In this document: positions 1 through 5,535 of the stretch, one piece after another
Position numbering within the stretch: the stretch's first letter is position 1
How the letters are laid out: each line of letters starts with the position of its first letter
Origin: Gemmatimonadota bacterium
GTDB lineage: Bacteria > Latescibacterota > UBA2968 > UBA8231
Direction: 5' to 3'
NCBI GenBank assembly: GCA_018673255.1
Contig: JABHDC010000056.1
Span: 1 to 6,646 of the forward strand
DNA length: 6,646 bases
Notes under the pieces: model-generated
Told to the model about the DNA's origin: nothing
Databases searched by the model: none
What the model saw: the letters and a program-made list of their open reading frames with translations, nothing else
Made by a program: the position numbers and the translations under genes

Positions 1-293
1 GCATCCCCGTCACCCGTACCCAGCTCGATGACGTGCAGGAACGGCGGCAGGTGCTCGGGCAGATCGTCCCACTCCTGACCCGGCACGAACCCGCCGAGCG
101 CCGCGGCGTGCAGCCCGCTCGCTGCCGCTTCGGTGGATTCTCCCACCGTTGCCTGGGCGACCTGCGGCGGGATCCAGCACGGCACGCCGCCCACGTAATC
201 GACGGGATTGGCCGGCCCCATATGGACCGTGGCGTAGACGTGGATGGTATTCGCGCTTCCGCTCACGGCTAACGGTTCCAGGACACAGTTCAT
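1..293 (-). CDS. Unrecognised protein, N-terminal part (runs off the left window edge)
   Basis: An open frame begins at ATG (293-291) and stays open for 97 codons to the window edge, so the C-terminus is missing. The start is well supported: AAAGGGAG (minus strand, 302-309) lies 8 nt upstream. The protein begins MNCVLEPLAVSGSANTIHVY and later has a Pro/Trp-rich stretch (GGVPCWIPPQVAQ) and an acidic stretch (QEWDDLPEHLPPFLHVIE). I see no signal peptide, membrane segment or motif that identifies a family. The frame sits 15 bp after the stop of another minus-strand frame (309-311), which suggests it was a downstream gene of an operon now cut by the IS-like segment on its upstream side. If so, it has lost its original promoter. 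The function is unknown. Confidence 0.6.
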   Translation of the reverse strand, partial: MNCVLEPLAVSGSANTIHVYATVHMGPANPVDYVGGVPCWIPPQVAQATVGESTEAAASGLHAAALGGFVPGQEWDDLPEHLPPFLHVIELGTGDGD

Positions 294-309
294 TGATACG
301 GCTCCCTTT
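294..309 (-). promoter_or_regulatory. Ribosome binding site of the 1-293 gene
   Basis: On the minus strand AAAGGGAG (302-309) precedes the ATG by 8 nt. This match decides the start of the unrecognised gene and supports its reality. It overlaps the TGA stop (309-311) of the preceding frame, as in a tight operon. The same AAGGGAG core precedes the TTG start of the family 20 glycosidase. Confidence 0.6.
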
Positions 310-396
310 CAATATCTCAGACTGTCATTGAATCCGTCCGCATCACGAACCGGGGTTGCGCCGGGTTGCATGGTCGGTTCTTCCGCGGGGTCGGAA
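309..396 (-). pseudogene. 3' remnant of a gene cut by IS-like copy A
   Basis: A minus-strand frame ends ...VRDADGFNDSLRY at a TGA (309-311), 15 bp before the ATG of the next gene. Read upstream, about 29 codons (from roughly SDPAEEPTMQPGATP) lie before the frame enters the IS-like terminus at about 397. The placement suggests the last codons of an operon gene truncated by copy A. The fragment is too short to assign a family. It could be the far end of the broken sulfatase or another gene in the same operon. It also contains two near-identical short repeats (CCGGGGTTGCG at 350-360 and CCGGGTTGCA at 361-370). Confidence 0.35.
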
Positions 397-596
397 GCGG
401 ATAAGAACGATAAGGGCCCATTATGGTGAGCCTGGTGTGCCGTATGCAAGCGTGTTTCTCGGTCGCCGACCTGCCGTTCATTGTTGAACAGCCGTCTTCT
501 GGTGGGTCGGAGGGTGTCGCGCCGGGCGAGCGTCGGCTGTCGCTGTGATTCGGCCACAGCGCTGACCTGTCTGACCACCATCCGCCGCGATGGTGG
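397..596 (-). repeat. IS91-like 3' terminus, copy A
   Basis: This is the noncoding region after the copy A transposase stop on the minus strand, 203 nt from TGA (599-597) to TATCCGC (403-397). It shares with copies B and C the block CTTGC followed by ACACCAG (minus strand, from 450 downward). It also shares with copy B a block GACCCACCAGAARACGG. Just outside its end is a small stem, CTTCCG/CGGAAG (380-385 and 392-397, loop 6), which could belong to the origin end. Exact borders are uncertain by about 10-20 nt on the outer side. Confidence 0.6.
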
Positions 597-600
597 TCAG
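571..600 (-). other. Strong hairpin spanning the copy A transposase stop
   Basis: CTGACCACCATC (571-582) pairs perfectly with GATGGTGGTCAG (589-600), giving a 12-bp stem with a 6-nt loop. The transposase stop codon (597-599) lies inside the stem. The same position in copies C and B also folds with a 6-nt loop (5167-5194, and a shorter stem at 805-818). It could act as a transcription terminator without a clear U-tract, or as a structural part of the element's end. Confidence 0.55.
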
Positions 601-761
601 GCGGCCTCGTCGAATTCGAGTTGGCGATCCAGGTGGGCCGGTGTGATGGGTGGGGCTCTGGGCGGCAGGCCCACCGCGTTGAGGAACGCCTGAATGGCCG
701 CCGTCTCCGTGAGGGCGGCGATCACCGTCATGCGACCCGAGCAAGCAGGGCAGACGGTGAC
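597..761 (-). pseudogene. IS91-like transposase, C-terminal fragment (copy A)
   Basis: On the minus strand 54 codons read VTVCPACSGRMTVIAALTE... and end RAPPITPAHLDRQLEFDEAA-stop (TGA at 599-597). The CPxCxGRM half zinc-ribbon, the IAAL segment, the LNAVGLPPRAPP segment and the proline-rich tail are typical of the extreme C-terminus of IS91-family transposases, rolling-circle enzymes that act through tyrosines located further upstream. Similarity to copy C stops at 761. Upstream the frame meets a TAA (785-783), so all catalytic parts are missing. The fragment has no start codon and is certainly non-functional. Family assignment rests on remembered consensus, not a search. Confidence 0.7.
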
Positions 762-763
762 AG

Positions 764-782
764 GAGACCGCTGCGCGGTCTC
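764..782. repeat. Perfect hairpin at the copy A/copy B junction
   Basis: GAGACCGC (764-771) and GCGGTCTC (775-782) form an 8-bp perfect inverted repeat around a 3-nt loop. It lies exactly between the end of copy A homology (761) and the start of copy B homology (about 783). Copies A and B therefore each begin, in their own direction, with GCGGTCTC. It could be a by-product of the rearrangement that joined two copies head to head, or a terminator-like stem. Confidence 0.5.
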
Positions 783-995
783 TTATCGAAGCTGCCTGAG
801 TCGTCGTCGCTATGGACGTCTTGAGAGGATGGGGCTGCGCCCTGACCCAAGCGCCTGGACCCACCGCCAGGCGCGGCGCTCTCTGACCCACCAGAAAACG
901 GCCGTTCACCAATCAGCAACAAGTCTCACCACGGCGAAATTGCTTGCACAGGGCACACCAGACTCACGATCATCCCTCTTATACCGTCTATCCAC
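783..995 (+). mobile_element. IS91-like remnant, copy B (last codons plus 3' terminus)
   Basis: Plus-strand codons 785-799 read IEAA-stop, matching the FDEAA-stop of copy A. After the TGA (797-799), 199 nt lead to TATCCAC (989-995), against 203 and 202 nt in copies A and C. Shared blocks include GACCCACCAGAAAACGG (886-902, nearly identical in A) and CTTGCacagggcACACCAGAC (from 943, in all three copies). The rest of the transposase is absent. A further short stem around CCGCCCGGGCAGCGG (998-1012) occupies the place of the outer stem of copy A. The origin end of copy B points at the start of the cargo cassette. Confidence 0.6.
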
Positions 996-1107
996 TACCG
1001 CCCGGGCAGCGGCGTCTTTGGCAGATCCTGGATACGCGGGACGTTTGTCGAACTGGCGGATCTGCCCGCGGCCTGAGAACCACCGTAACCACTCTTCGGA
1101 TATTGGA
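996..1107 (+). other. Leader between copy B and the cargo operon
   Basis: This 112-bp stretch must hold any promoter private to the cassette, because everything upstream is IS debris. I see no convincing -35/-10 pair. The main structure is a 9-bp perfect inverted repeat, GGCAGATCC (1020-1028) and GGATCTGCC (1058-1066), with a 29-nt spacer. No strong Shine-Dalgarno sequence precedes the ATG at 1108; only CGGATATTGGA is available. Expression might come from outward transcription through copy B. Confidence 0.35.
1020..1066. repeat. 9-bp inverted repeat upstream of the cargo operon
   Basis: GGCAGATCC (1020-1028) is the exact reverse complement of GGATCTGCC (1058-1066). The centres are about 38 bp apart, and the pair lies 42 bp before the first cargo ATG. 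It could be a pair of half-sites for a regulator, a leader stem, or the border of the captured DNA. The sequence alone does not say which. Confidence 0.35.
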
Positions 1108-2856
1108 ATGCATATAGAAATCGTTGTATTGGACGCGCTGACTCGGAAAGAGTTGGCGGCACGGCTTTCGTTTCGCGGCGACGGTCTGCCAGATATGTGG
1201 GGAAAAGACGCCGCAGGTAAGGACATGGCGTATCTGGGGTCACCAAGGATCTGGTGTGACGGCACATGGAAGGGTGACCTGCCTGACGTGTCGATCACCG
1301 TCGTGGTAAGCCGTCCGTACGAGTACAAGACCCAGGTGGTCGACATCGAGCCTGGCGATCAACAGAAGTGGACGATTCTTCTCGAAAGAGGGTGCTGTCC
1401 CACGGATGAGGGGTGGTTCGCTGGTGACGCACATCAGCACGTCGTTCATGGCGAAGCGATGCTCGCGGTCAATCTACCAACGGCGACGCTTGTATCGAAG
1501 GCCGAGGGCGTTTCCTGGATGGTCTATGATGCGGATGCGCGCTTCACGAGCGTGGAGAACGAGCCAGAACCCAGCGTTGATGATCTGAATTCGCTCTGCG
1601 CCTCAGCGTCGGACGCGGATTTTCTGGCGCTGTGGGCGGACGAATATCCGAAGCATGATCTTGGACATCTCGTCAGCTTTCCCATGCACACCCCGGCTCA
1701 ATTTCGGCCGCTCGCGGGCGAAGGCATTTACAGACTCGAAGAGGGCATGAGGACGCCCTATCTCAATTTTGAATCCATCCGGGTTCTGCGCCGACACGGA
1801 TCTAGCGCGTTCTATACCCACCCACTGCGCGAGCTGGGGGGAACCCCCGGCCGTGTAGGCAACATCTCAAGGGAATTGCCACTGGATATCATCGTCGCCC
1901 CATGGGCGATCGACTCCATCGATCTGCTCACTGATGGTATGGATGATCCCCTCGTTTTCTCCATGTGGTACATGTTGCTCAACTGGGGCCATCGGATTGG
2001 TATCTGCGCGTACAACGACGCTTGTTTTGACCGTGCCGGAACGAGGGCGAACAACAGCTTTAACGAACCCATCGCCTACCACCGGACGTACGTAAAGGTT
2101 GCTGACGAGGTCAGTAGCAGAGCGCTGCTGGATGGGATCCGTGCGGGTCGCACGATCGCCACGAGCGGACCGGTTGTGCTCGTCGAACTGGATGACAAAG
2201 AACCGGGGCATGTTTTCCCTACAGGAGACACAGCCCGAACGCTACGAATTCGCGCCTGGGGTGCCCCAGGATACCACGATCCCTTAGAAGCGGGAACCAT
2301 CACGAGGATTCAGGTGATCCATAATGGCGACCTGCACCAGGAGTGGAGCTTTGCTGATGGGTCAGAAGATCACGTGGAAGTCACCGCCGAGATCACCGAA
2401 CAGTCGACAGGCTGGTACATCGTCCGCGTCGAGGGGTCGATTGACGATCAGTTTACGATCACAAGCCCCTTCTATTTTGAGGGCCCGGAATATCAGGCAC
2501 CCGAAACACACGCTGCGACAGTCCAGGCTACCGTAGTCGATGCTGAAACGGGGCGCCCACTGGATGGTCGCCTCGAGTTTGTGGCCTTTGACAAAGAGCA
2601 AGTCGAGGTTTGCCAGACACAGACCTTCAGCGACGGCTCGTTTAACGGCCAGGTTGCTGGCGATCTGCGGCTGAGGGCGGTGGTCGAAGGCTATCACGAC
2701 ATGATCCTCAGCCCGATTCTGGATTTTCCGGAGATCTACCGTGAGATCCTCGCTGGCATCCGCCGCGAAGATCTGGCTGACCCAGCCTACTACGTCAAGT
2801 TGCGCGAAGCCCTAGATCGGGTCGAACTGTCGTTTGCGATGAATCCACTTCAATGA
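1108..2856 (+). CDS. CehA/McbA-family PHP-type metallohydrolase
   Basis: The protein has 582 residues. Members of the CehA/McbA group of the PHP superfamily are metal-dependent hydrolases; the substrate here is unknown. N-terminal residues 1-100 form a beta-rich domain (MHIEIVVLDALTRKELAARL, then IWCDGTWKGDLP) of the kind seen before the PHP core. The core starts at GWFAGDAHQH, where D107-x-H109-x-H111 is the metal-binding HxH motif. Further likely core residues are H194 (FPMHTP), H238 (YTHPLRE), D304/D308 (YNDACFD) and the family signature HRTYVKV at 325-331. Residues about 469-537 (VQATVVDAETGRPLDGRLEF...) resemble a carboxypeptidase-regulatory-like beta-sandwich. No signal peptide is visible, so it is probably cytoplasmic. 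The frame is open upstream to 694, but those codons lie in IS debris. ATG 1108 is chosen because the domain begins there, although its ribosome site is weak. The next gene starts 34 bp downstream. Confidence 0.82.
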   Translation: MHIEIVVLDALTRKELAARLSFRGDGLPDMWGKDAAGKDMAYLGSPRIWCDGTWKGDLPDVSITVVVSRPYEYKTQVVDIEPGDQQKWTILLERGCCPTDEGWFAGDAHQHVVHGEAMLAVNLPTATLVSKAEGVSWMVYDADARFTSVENEPEPSVDDLNSLCASASDADFLALWADEYPKHDLGHLVSFPMHTPAQFRPLAGEGIYRLEEGMRTPYLNFESIRVLRRHGSSAFYTHPLRELGGTPGRVGNISRELPLDIIVAPWAIDSIDLLTDGMDDPLVFSMWYMLLNWGHRIGICAYNDACFDRAGTRANNSFNEPIAYHRTYVKVADEVSSRALLDGIRAGRTIATSGPVVLVELDDKEPGHVFPTGDTARTLRIRAWGAPGYHDPLEAGTITRIQVIHNGDLHQEWSFADGSEDHVEVTAEITEQSTGWYIVRVEGSIDDQFTITSPFYFEGPEYQAPETHAATVQATVVDAETGRPLDGRLEFVAFDKEQVEVCQTQTFSDGSFNGQVAGDLRLRAVVEGYHDMILSPILDFPEIYREILAGIRREDLADPAYYVKLREALDRVELSFAMNPLQ

Positions 2857-2874
2857 CTCCACGAGTCGGCGAAT

Positions 2875-2893
2875 AAGGGAGCTCTCTACCTTG
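2875..2893 (+). promoter_or_regulatory. Ribosome binding site deciding a TTG start
   Basis: AAGGGAG (2875-2881) lies 9 nt before TTG (2891-2893). No in-frame ATG is close by, and the predicted N-terminal domain begins at once after this TTG, so the non-standard start is the best choice. The gap after the previous stop is 34 bp, consistent with one transcript. Confidence 0.6.
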
Positions 2894-4810
2894 TATCAGA
2901 ACCTGCTTCCCAAGCCCCTTTCGATCCAGCTTCTCGGCGGTGAAAGATCGACCACGACGATTCAGATCGATGCAGCGGACCTGCTCAACGATCACCCCGC
3001 CGAGGCACTGACTGAATGCGCCGCGATCCTGTTGTACGACTGGATCTCCACTGCAGACGACGCATGCACGGTGAAGCTGTTGGCAGCAGATGCCGAGCTG
3101 GACTTTTCTGATGTCCCGCCTGCGGTGGTGGAACAAGCCTACCATCTTGTCGTTGGCGACAAGATTACCCTGCAGGCGATGGGAGTGGCGGGGTTTCGCC
3201 ATGGACTGGCAACATTGCGGCAGATCCTTGAGGATGGCGCAGATCAGGGCCGAATTCCCCTTGTTGAGATCCGCGACTGGCCGGCGATCAAATGGCGGGG
3301 AGTGCACTTTGATCTTGCCAGAGAGATGGAGTTCCGTGCAGCCTATCTGCGAACCGTCATCGAGCGCCTCGCCTACTTGAAGATCAACCAGCTTCACCTG
3401 TATCTCGAGAACAATTTCGTTTATCCGTCGTGTCCGGAAGTCGCCCCAAAGGGTGCGATGACCCCGCAGGAGGCCCGTGAACTGGTGGCCTACGCGGCAG
3501 GACTCGGCGTAACGGTCGTGCCGCAGATTCCGACGCTAGGACACATGGGTCTTCTGCTACAGGGAGAGCGACGGCAGATGCGGGAGGATCCAGAGATCGC
3601 CTCCAATATCTGTCCTACCCATCCAAAGACTCGGGCCTTTCTCGCCGGTCTCATCGCGGACGTAACCGACGTCTTTCAATCGCCTTTCGTGCACTTGGGA
3701 TATGACGAGTCCCACTCGGGGCATTGTGCACGGTGCATGAAAGGTGGAGGTCCCGAACGGATTCTAGCCGAGCACCTGAATTGGCTGAACGAGCAAGTAC
3801 GAAGTCATGGTGCCGTCACAATGATCTACGGCGATATGTTCCTTGCTCCCGAGCAGTTTCCAAAGTCGGACTCGGTCAATGGCGGCCGGATGGAGTCGGC
3901 CAATCGATCTTTACAGGAAGTCACCCGGGATATCATCATCACAGACTGGCACTACATCTCGCCCTATGGGAACACCGTCGAACATTTTGTCAAGCAGGGC
4001 TTTGTCGTACACGGGGTGTGTGCAAGCAATGGTTACTGGCATGACACGATTGCCTTCACGCGAGGGCACCATTGGATCGTCGATACGATTGACCGTGCCA
4101 TCGCGCAGGGAGCTGAGGGGTGCTTCAATTCGAACTGGGAATTCTATCGTGGGCAATTCTTCGAGAATTTCTGGTTTCTACAGGCCCTGGCAGCGGAGCG
4201 CATGTGGTATCAGGGAACACACGATTTCTCTACCTACTGTTCCCGCTTTACACATCGATTCTGGGGGCTTCCTGATGAACGATTTTCCCATCTCATGGCC
4301 CTCATCGAGGCGACATCGTCGAATCTACGACTGAGGAAGCGGTACTTCCTGGATGGGCCCGACCATCGGGTCCTTGGCGAGGCCGGGATTTTTGACCAGC
4401 ACTCCGGGGAGGAGACGGGCGAGTATATCCTCGAGCAGGTATCTCTGCTCAAGACGCAAGTGCGTAGAAACGAGGAGATGCTCGACTTTCTCGACATCTA
4501 TGGTTTGATCTCACTTTATATCGGAGTTAGGGTACACGCCCGTGCGGTGATAGATTTCGCCCTCAAACGCGACGCTACAGAACAGGTCGATGAGGCGATC
4601 GGATCGGTCGTTGCGGCAGCTGAGAGGGTCATGGAGAAGTTGGATTTTGCTTTTCGCCGTTTCGGCACTGCCGTGGAAGATCGAGGACGTCTACGGAGTC
4701 ACATTCGGCTGCTGCAGGACATGAGTCGTCGGGTCCATTCCCCCGGGTTTCAGGGACTTGCGATCAAGACCACAGAGGAGTTGGAGGACCATGTCACCGA
4801 GCAACAGTAA
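2891..4810 (+). CDS. Glycoside hydrolase family 20 protein (beta-N-acetylhexosaminidase-like)
   Basis: The protein has 639 residues from a TTG start with a good ribosome site. Family 20 enzymes remove terminal N-acetylglucosamine or N-acetylgalactosamine by substrate-assisted catalysis. Residues 1 to about 130 resemble the alpha/beta domain that precedes the barrel (VVGDKITLQAMGVAGFRHGLATL). The barrel begins at IKWRGVHFDLAREMEF (133 onward), continues through LKINQLHLYLENN and QIPTLGHMG (H218), and reaches HLGYDESH, where D272-E273 is the expected catalytic pair. A CxxC (HCARCM) follows. D315 (YGDMF) and W416 (SNWEFYRG) may line the pocket. The last 150-200 residues are a mostly helical extension. 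No signal peptide is seen, so the enzyme probably acts inside the cell on imported oligosaccharides. GYDE instead of the usual GGDE, and the lack of an export signal, point to a divergent subgroup. Its 3' end overlaps the next gene by 20 bp. Confidence 0.85.
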   Translation: MYQNLLPKPLSIQLLGGERSTTTIQIDAADLLNDHPAEALTECAAILLYDWISTADDACTVKLLAADAELDFSDVPPAVVEQAYHLVVGDKITLQAMGVAGFRHGLATLRQILEDGADQGRIPLVEIRDWPAIKWRGVHFDLAREMEFRAAYLRTVIERLAYLKINQLHLYLENNFVYPSCPEVAPKGAMTPQEARELVAYAAGLGVTVVPQIPTLGHMGLLLQGERRQMREDPEIASNICPTHPKTRAFLAGLIADVTDVFQSPFVHLGYDESHSGHCARCMKGGGPERILAEHLNWLNEQVRSHGAVTMIYGDMFLAPEQFPKSDSVNGGRMESANRSLQEVTRDIIITDWHYISPYGNTVEHFVKQGFVVHGVCASNGYWHDTIAFTRGHHWIVDTIDRAIAQGAEGCFNSNWEFYRGQFFENFWFLQALAAERMWYQGTHDFSTYCSRFTHRFWGLPDERFSHLMALIEATSSNLRLRKRYFLDGPDHRVLGEAGIFDQHSGEETGEYILEQVSLLKTQVRRNEEMLDFLDIYGLISLYIGVRVHARAVIDFALKRDATEQVDEAIGSVVAAAERVMEKLDFAFRRFGTAVEDRGRLRSHIRLLQDMSRRVHSPGFQGLAIKTTEELEDHVTEQQ

Positions 4811-4940
4811 ATCGAAAGCGCCACGATCCTTCCATAGCCATACAGAGCTTTCCCTTTGTGCCAAACCCGGCATGTCAATTGACAATATTCTTGCTCATGT
4901 GGATGCGGCAGACTTCCTCTACTATGGCATGACGTTGTGA
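4791..4940 (+). pseudogene. PHP-domain metallohydrolase, 5' fragment cut by copy C
   Basis: An ATG at 4791 lies inside the end of the glycosidase gene (20-bp overlap), with GGAGG 3 nt and GAGGAG 10 nt upstream, so translation is probably coupled. The 49 codons read ...APRSFHSHTELSLCAKPGMS and end YYGMTL-stop. H15-x-H17 followed by TELS is the first metal motif of PHP domains. A typical member continues GMTDH, but here homology stops at GMT (4934) and the next two codons, TTG TGA, end the frame where IS-like sequence begins. The rest of the barrel is gone, so no activity is expected. It would have been the third cargo gene and the second PHP-superfamily member of the operon. Confidence 0.7.
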
Positions 4941-5168
4941 GTACGAGTCGGCACCGCGACGCCGATGCCATCGGGTTTCCTGGGCCAAGCTCTTAGCCAG
5001 AGTTTTTCAATACGACGTTACCGTCTGTCCCATCTGCGTCGGCCACATGAAGATCATCGCCGCGCTCGGTCATCGCCTACCTCGACGGCGTCGGACTGCC
5101 CGCCAGAGCCCCACCCGTCACACCGGCCCACTCAGGATCGCCAACTGGAATTCGACGAGGCGGCCTGA
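4936..5168 (+). pseudogene. IS91-like transposase, C-terminal fragment (copy C), frameshifted
   Basis: The frame reads RVSWAKLLARVFQYDVTVCP, then ICVGHMKIIAALG. WAxLLxRVFxxDVxxCPxCxGxM is characteristic of IS91-family transposase C-termini. Compared with copy A, about 14 nt are missing near 5067-5071, which shifts the frame. It then reads AYLDGVGLPARAPPVTPAH, and one extra base near 5131-5134 shifts it again to DRQLEFDEAA-stop (5166-5168). The upstream limit is about 4936, where the PHP gene breaks off. With two frameshifts and no catalytic domain it is non-functional. Copy C keeps about 20 more transposase codons upstream than copy A. Confidence 0.72.
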
Positions 5169-5367
5169 CCCACCATCGCTGTTGATGGCCGGTCGACAGG
5201 ACACGGTTGTGCCCAAAGCCAGGAGCGACGTTGTCCACGCAGGTGGCAAACCCCGTACATGGCACCGTCACACCGAAGGCGACCGGCCAGGGCGGCCGAG
5301 GCTCCACAAATTCCCTTGCCGGACGTACACCAGACGCACGATGATGCCGCTTGTAAATACTATCCGC
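5169..5367 (+). repeat. IS91-like 3' terminus, copy C
   Basis: From the TGA (5166-5168) to TATCCGC (5361-5367) is 202 nt. The end carries CTTGC (5315-5319) and ACACCAGACGCACGATGATG, aligning without gaps with copy B for 34 nt up to TATCC. The middle part is more diverged from A and B than those are from each other. At the stop, GACC..CCATC (5167-5177) and GATGG..GGTC (5184-5194) give an imperfect form of the copy A hairpin with the same 6-nt loop. The terminus runs straight into the broken sulfatase. Confidence 0.6.
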
Positions 5368-5533
5368 GGCTCGGCGTGCAGATCGGGTTCTGCGTGATGG
5401 CATTGTCGAAGCGCACGCCCTCGTCCGCCATGCGGTCGAGGTGTGGTGTGTGCACATCGGGATGGCCCCTATTGCCGAGGACCTTGGCGTTGTGCTGATC
5501 GGCAATAATGAAGAGGATGTTGGGTCTATGCAT
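5360..5533 (-). pseudogene. Sulfatase, N-terminal fragment cut after the CTPSR motif
   Basis: The start is ATG 5533-5531, only 2 bp after the dehydratase stop, with GAAGGAAGGAAG as ribosome site. The 57 residues begin MHRPNILFIIADQHNAKVLG and end NPICTPSRG. This is the conserved sulfatase N-terminus, with a metal-binding Asp (D12) and the C52-T-P-S-R motif whose cysteine becomes formylglycine. Members of the family usually have 450-550 residues. The frame runs into IS-like sequence one codon after R56 and stops at TAG (5362-5360). Everything after the nucleophile motif is missing, so the product cannot be active. The preserved start and close spacing show it was translated with the dehydratase before the insertion. 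Confidence 0.85.
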
Positions 5534-5535
5534 GG

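Larger units (their letters stand above)
397..5367. mobile_element. Possible composite mobile segment bounded by outward-facing IS91-like ends
   Basis: The segment runs from the outer end of copy A (minus) to the outer end of copy C (plus). It encloses copy B and a three-gene plus-strand cassette. Both borders are the same type of roughly 200-nt sequence downstream of an IS91-like transposase C-terminus, each ending in TATCCGC. Each border abuts a broken minus-strand gene. In IS91-type elements the end downstream of the transposase is the replication origin, and read-through of the other end can carry adjacent DNA. The cassette lying on the 5' side of copy C would fit that. No intact transposase remains, so the segment is not autonomous. 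One composite unit versus several separate insertions and deletions cannot be decided from this sequence. Confidence 0.4.

Noticed and set aside
10..312. Minus-strand 100-codon frame at the left edge
   Set aside because: It is very Arg/Gly-rich and overlaps, in another frame, the open frame from 293 that has a proper ribosome site and balanced composition.
478..912. Long minus-strand open frame of 144 codons across the left IS region
   Set aside because: Its product is Arg/Pro/His-rich low-complexity sequence in the wrong frame. The transposase signature (VTVCPxCxGRM...EAA) reads in another frame of the same strand.
2795..3397. Minus-strand 200-codon frame opposite the glycosidase gene
   Set aside because: It is antisense to clear family 20 coding sequence, lacks its own motifs or ribosome site, and looks like a codon-bias shadow.
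401..5356. GAAC (405-408) and CTTG (5350-5353) as IS91-type target tetranucleotides marking exact borders
   Set aside because: They fall at different alignment columns, and similarity among copies continues past both to TATCCRC, so they cannot both be junctions.
397..5367. Classic DDE composite transposon with terminal inverted repeats and target duplication
   Set aside because: I found no duplicated target bases at the outer borders, and the transposase remnants resemble IS91-type C-termini, which do not make duplications.
5077..5505. Minus-strand 142-codon frame over copy C and the sulfatase
   Set aside because: It crosses the IS/sulfatase junction in a frame different from the recognisable sulfatase, so it is accidental.
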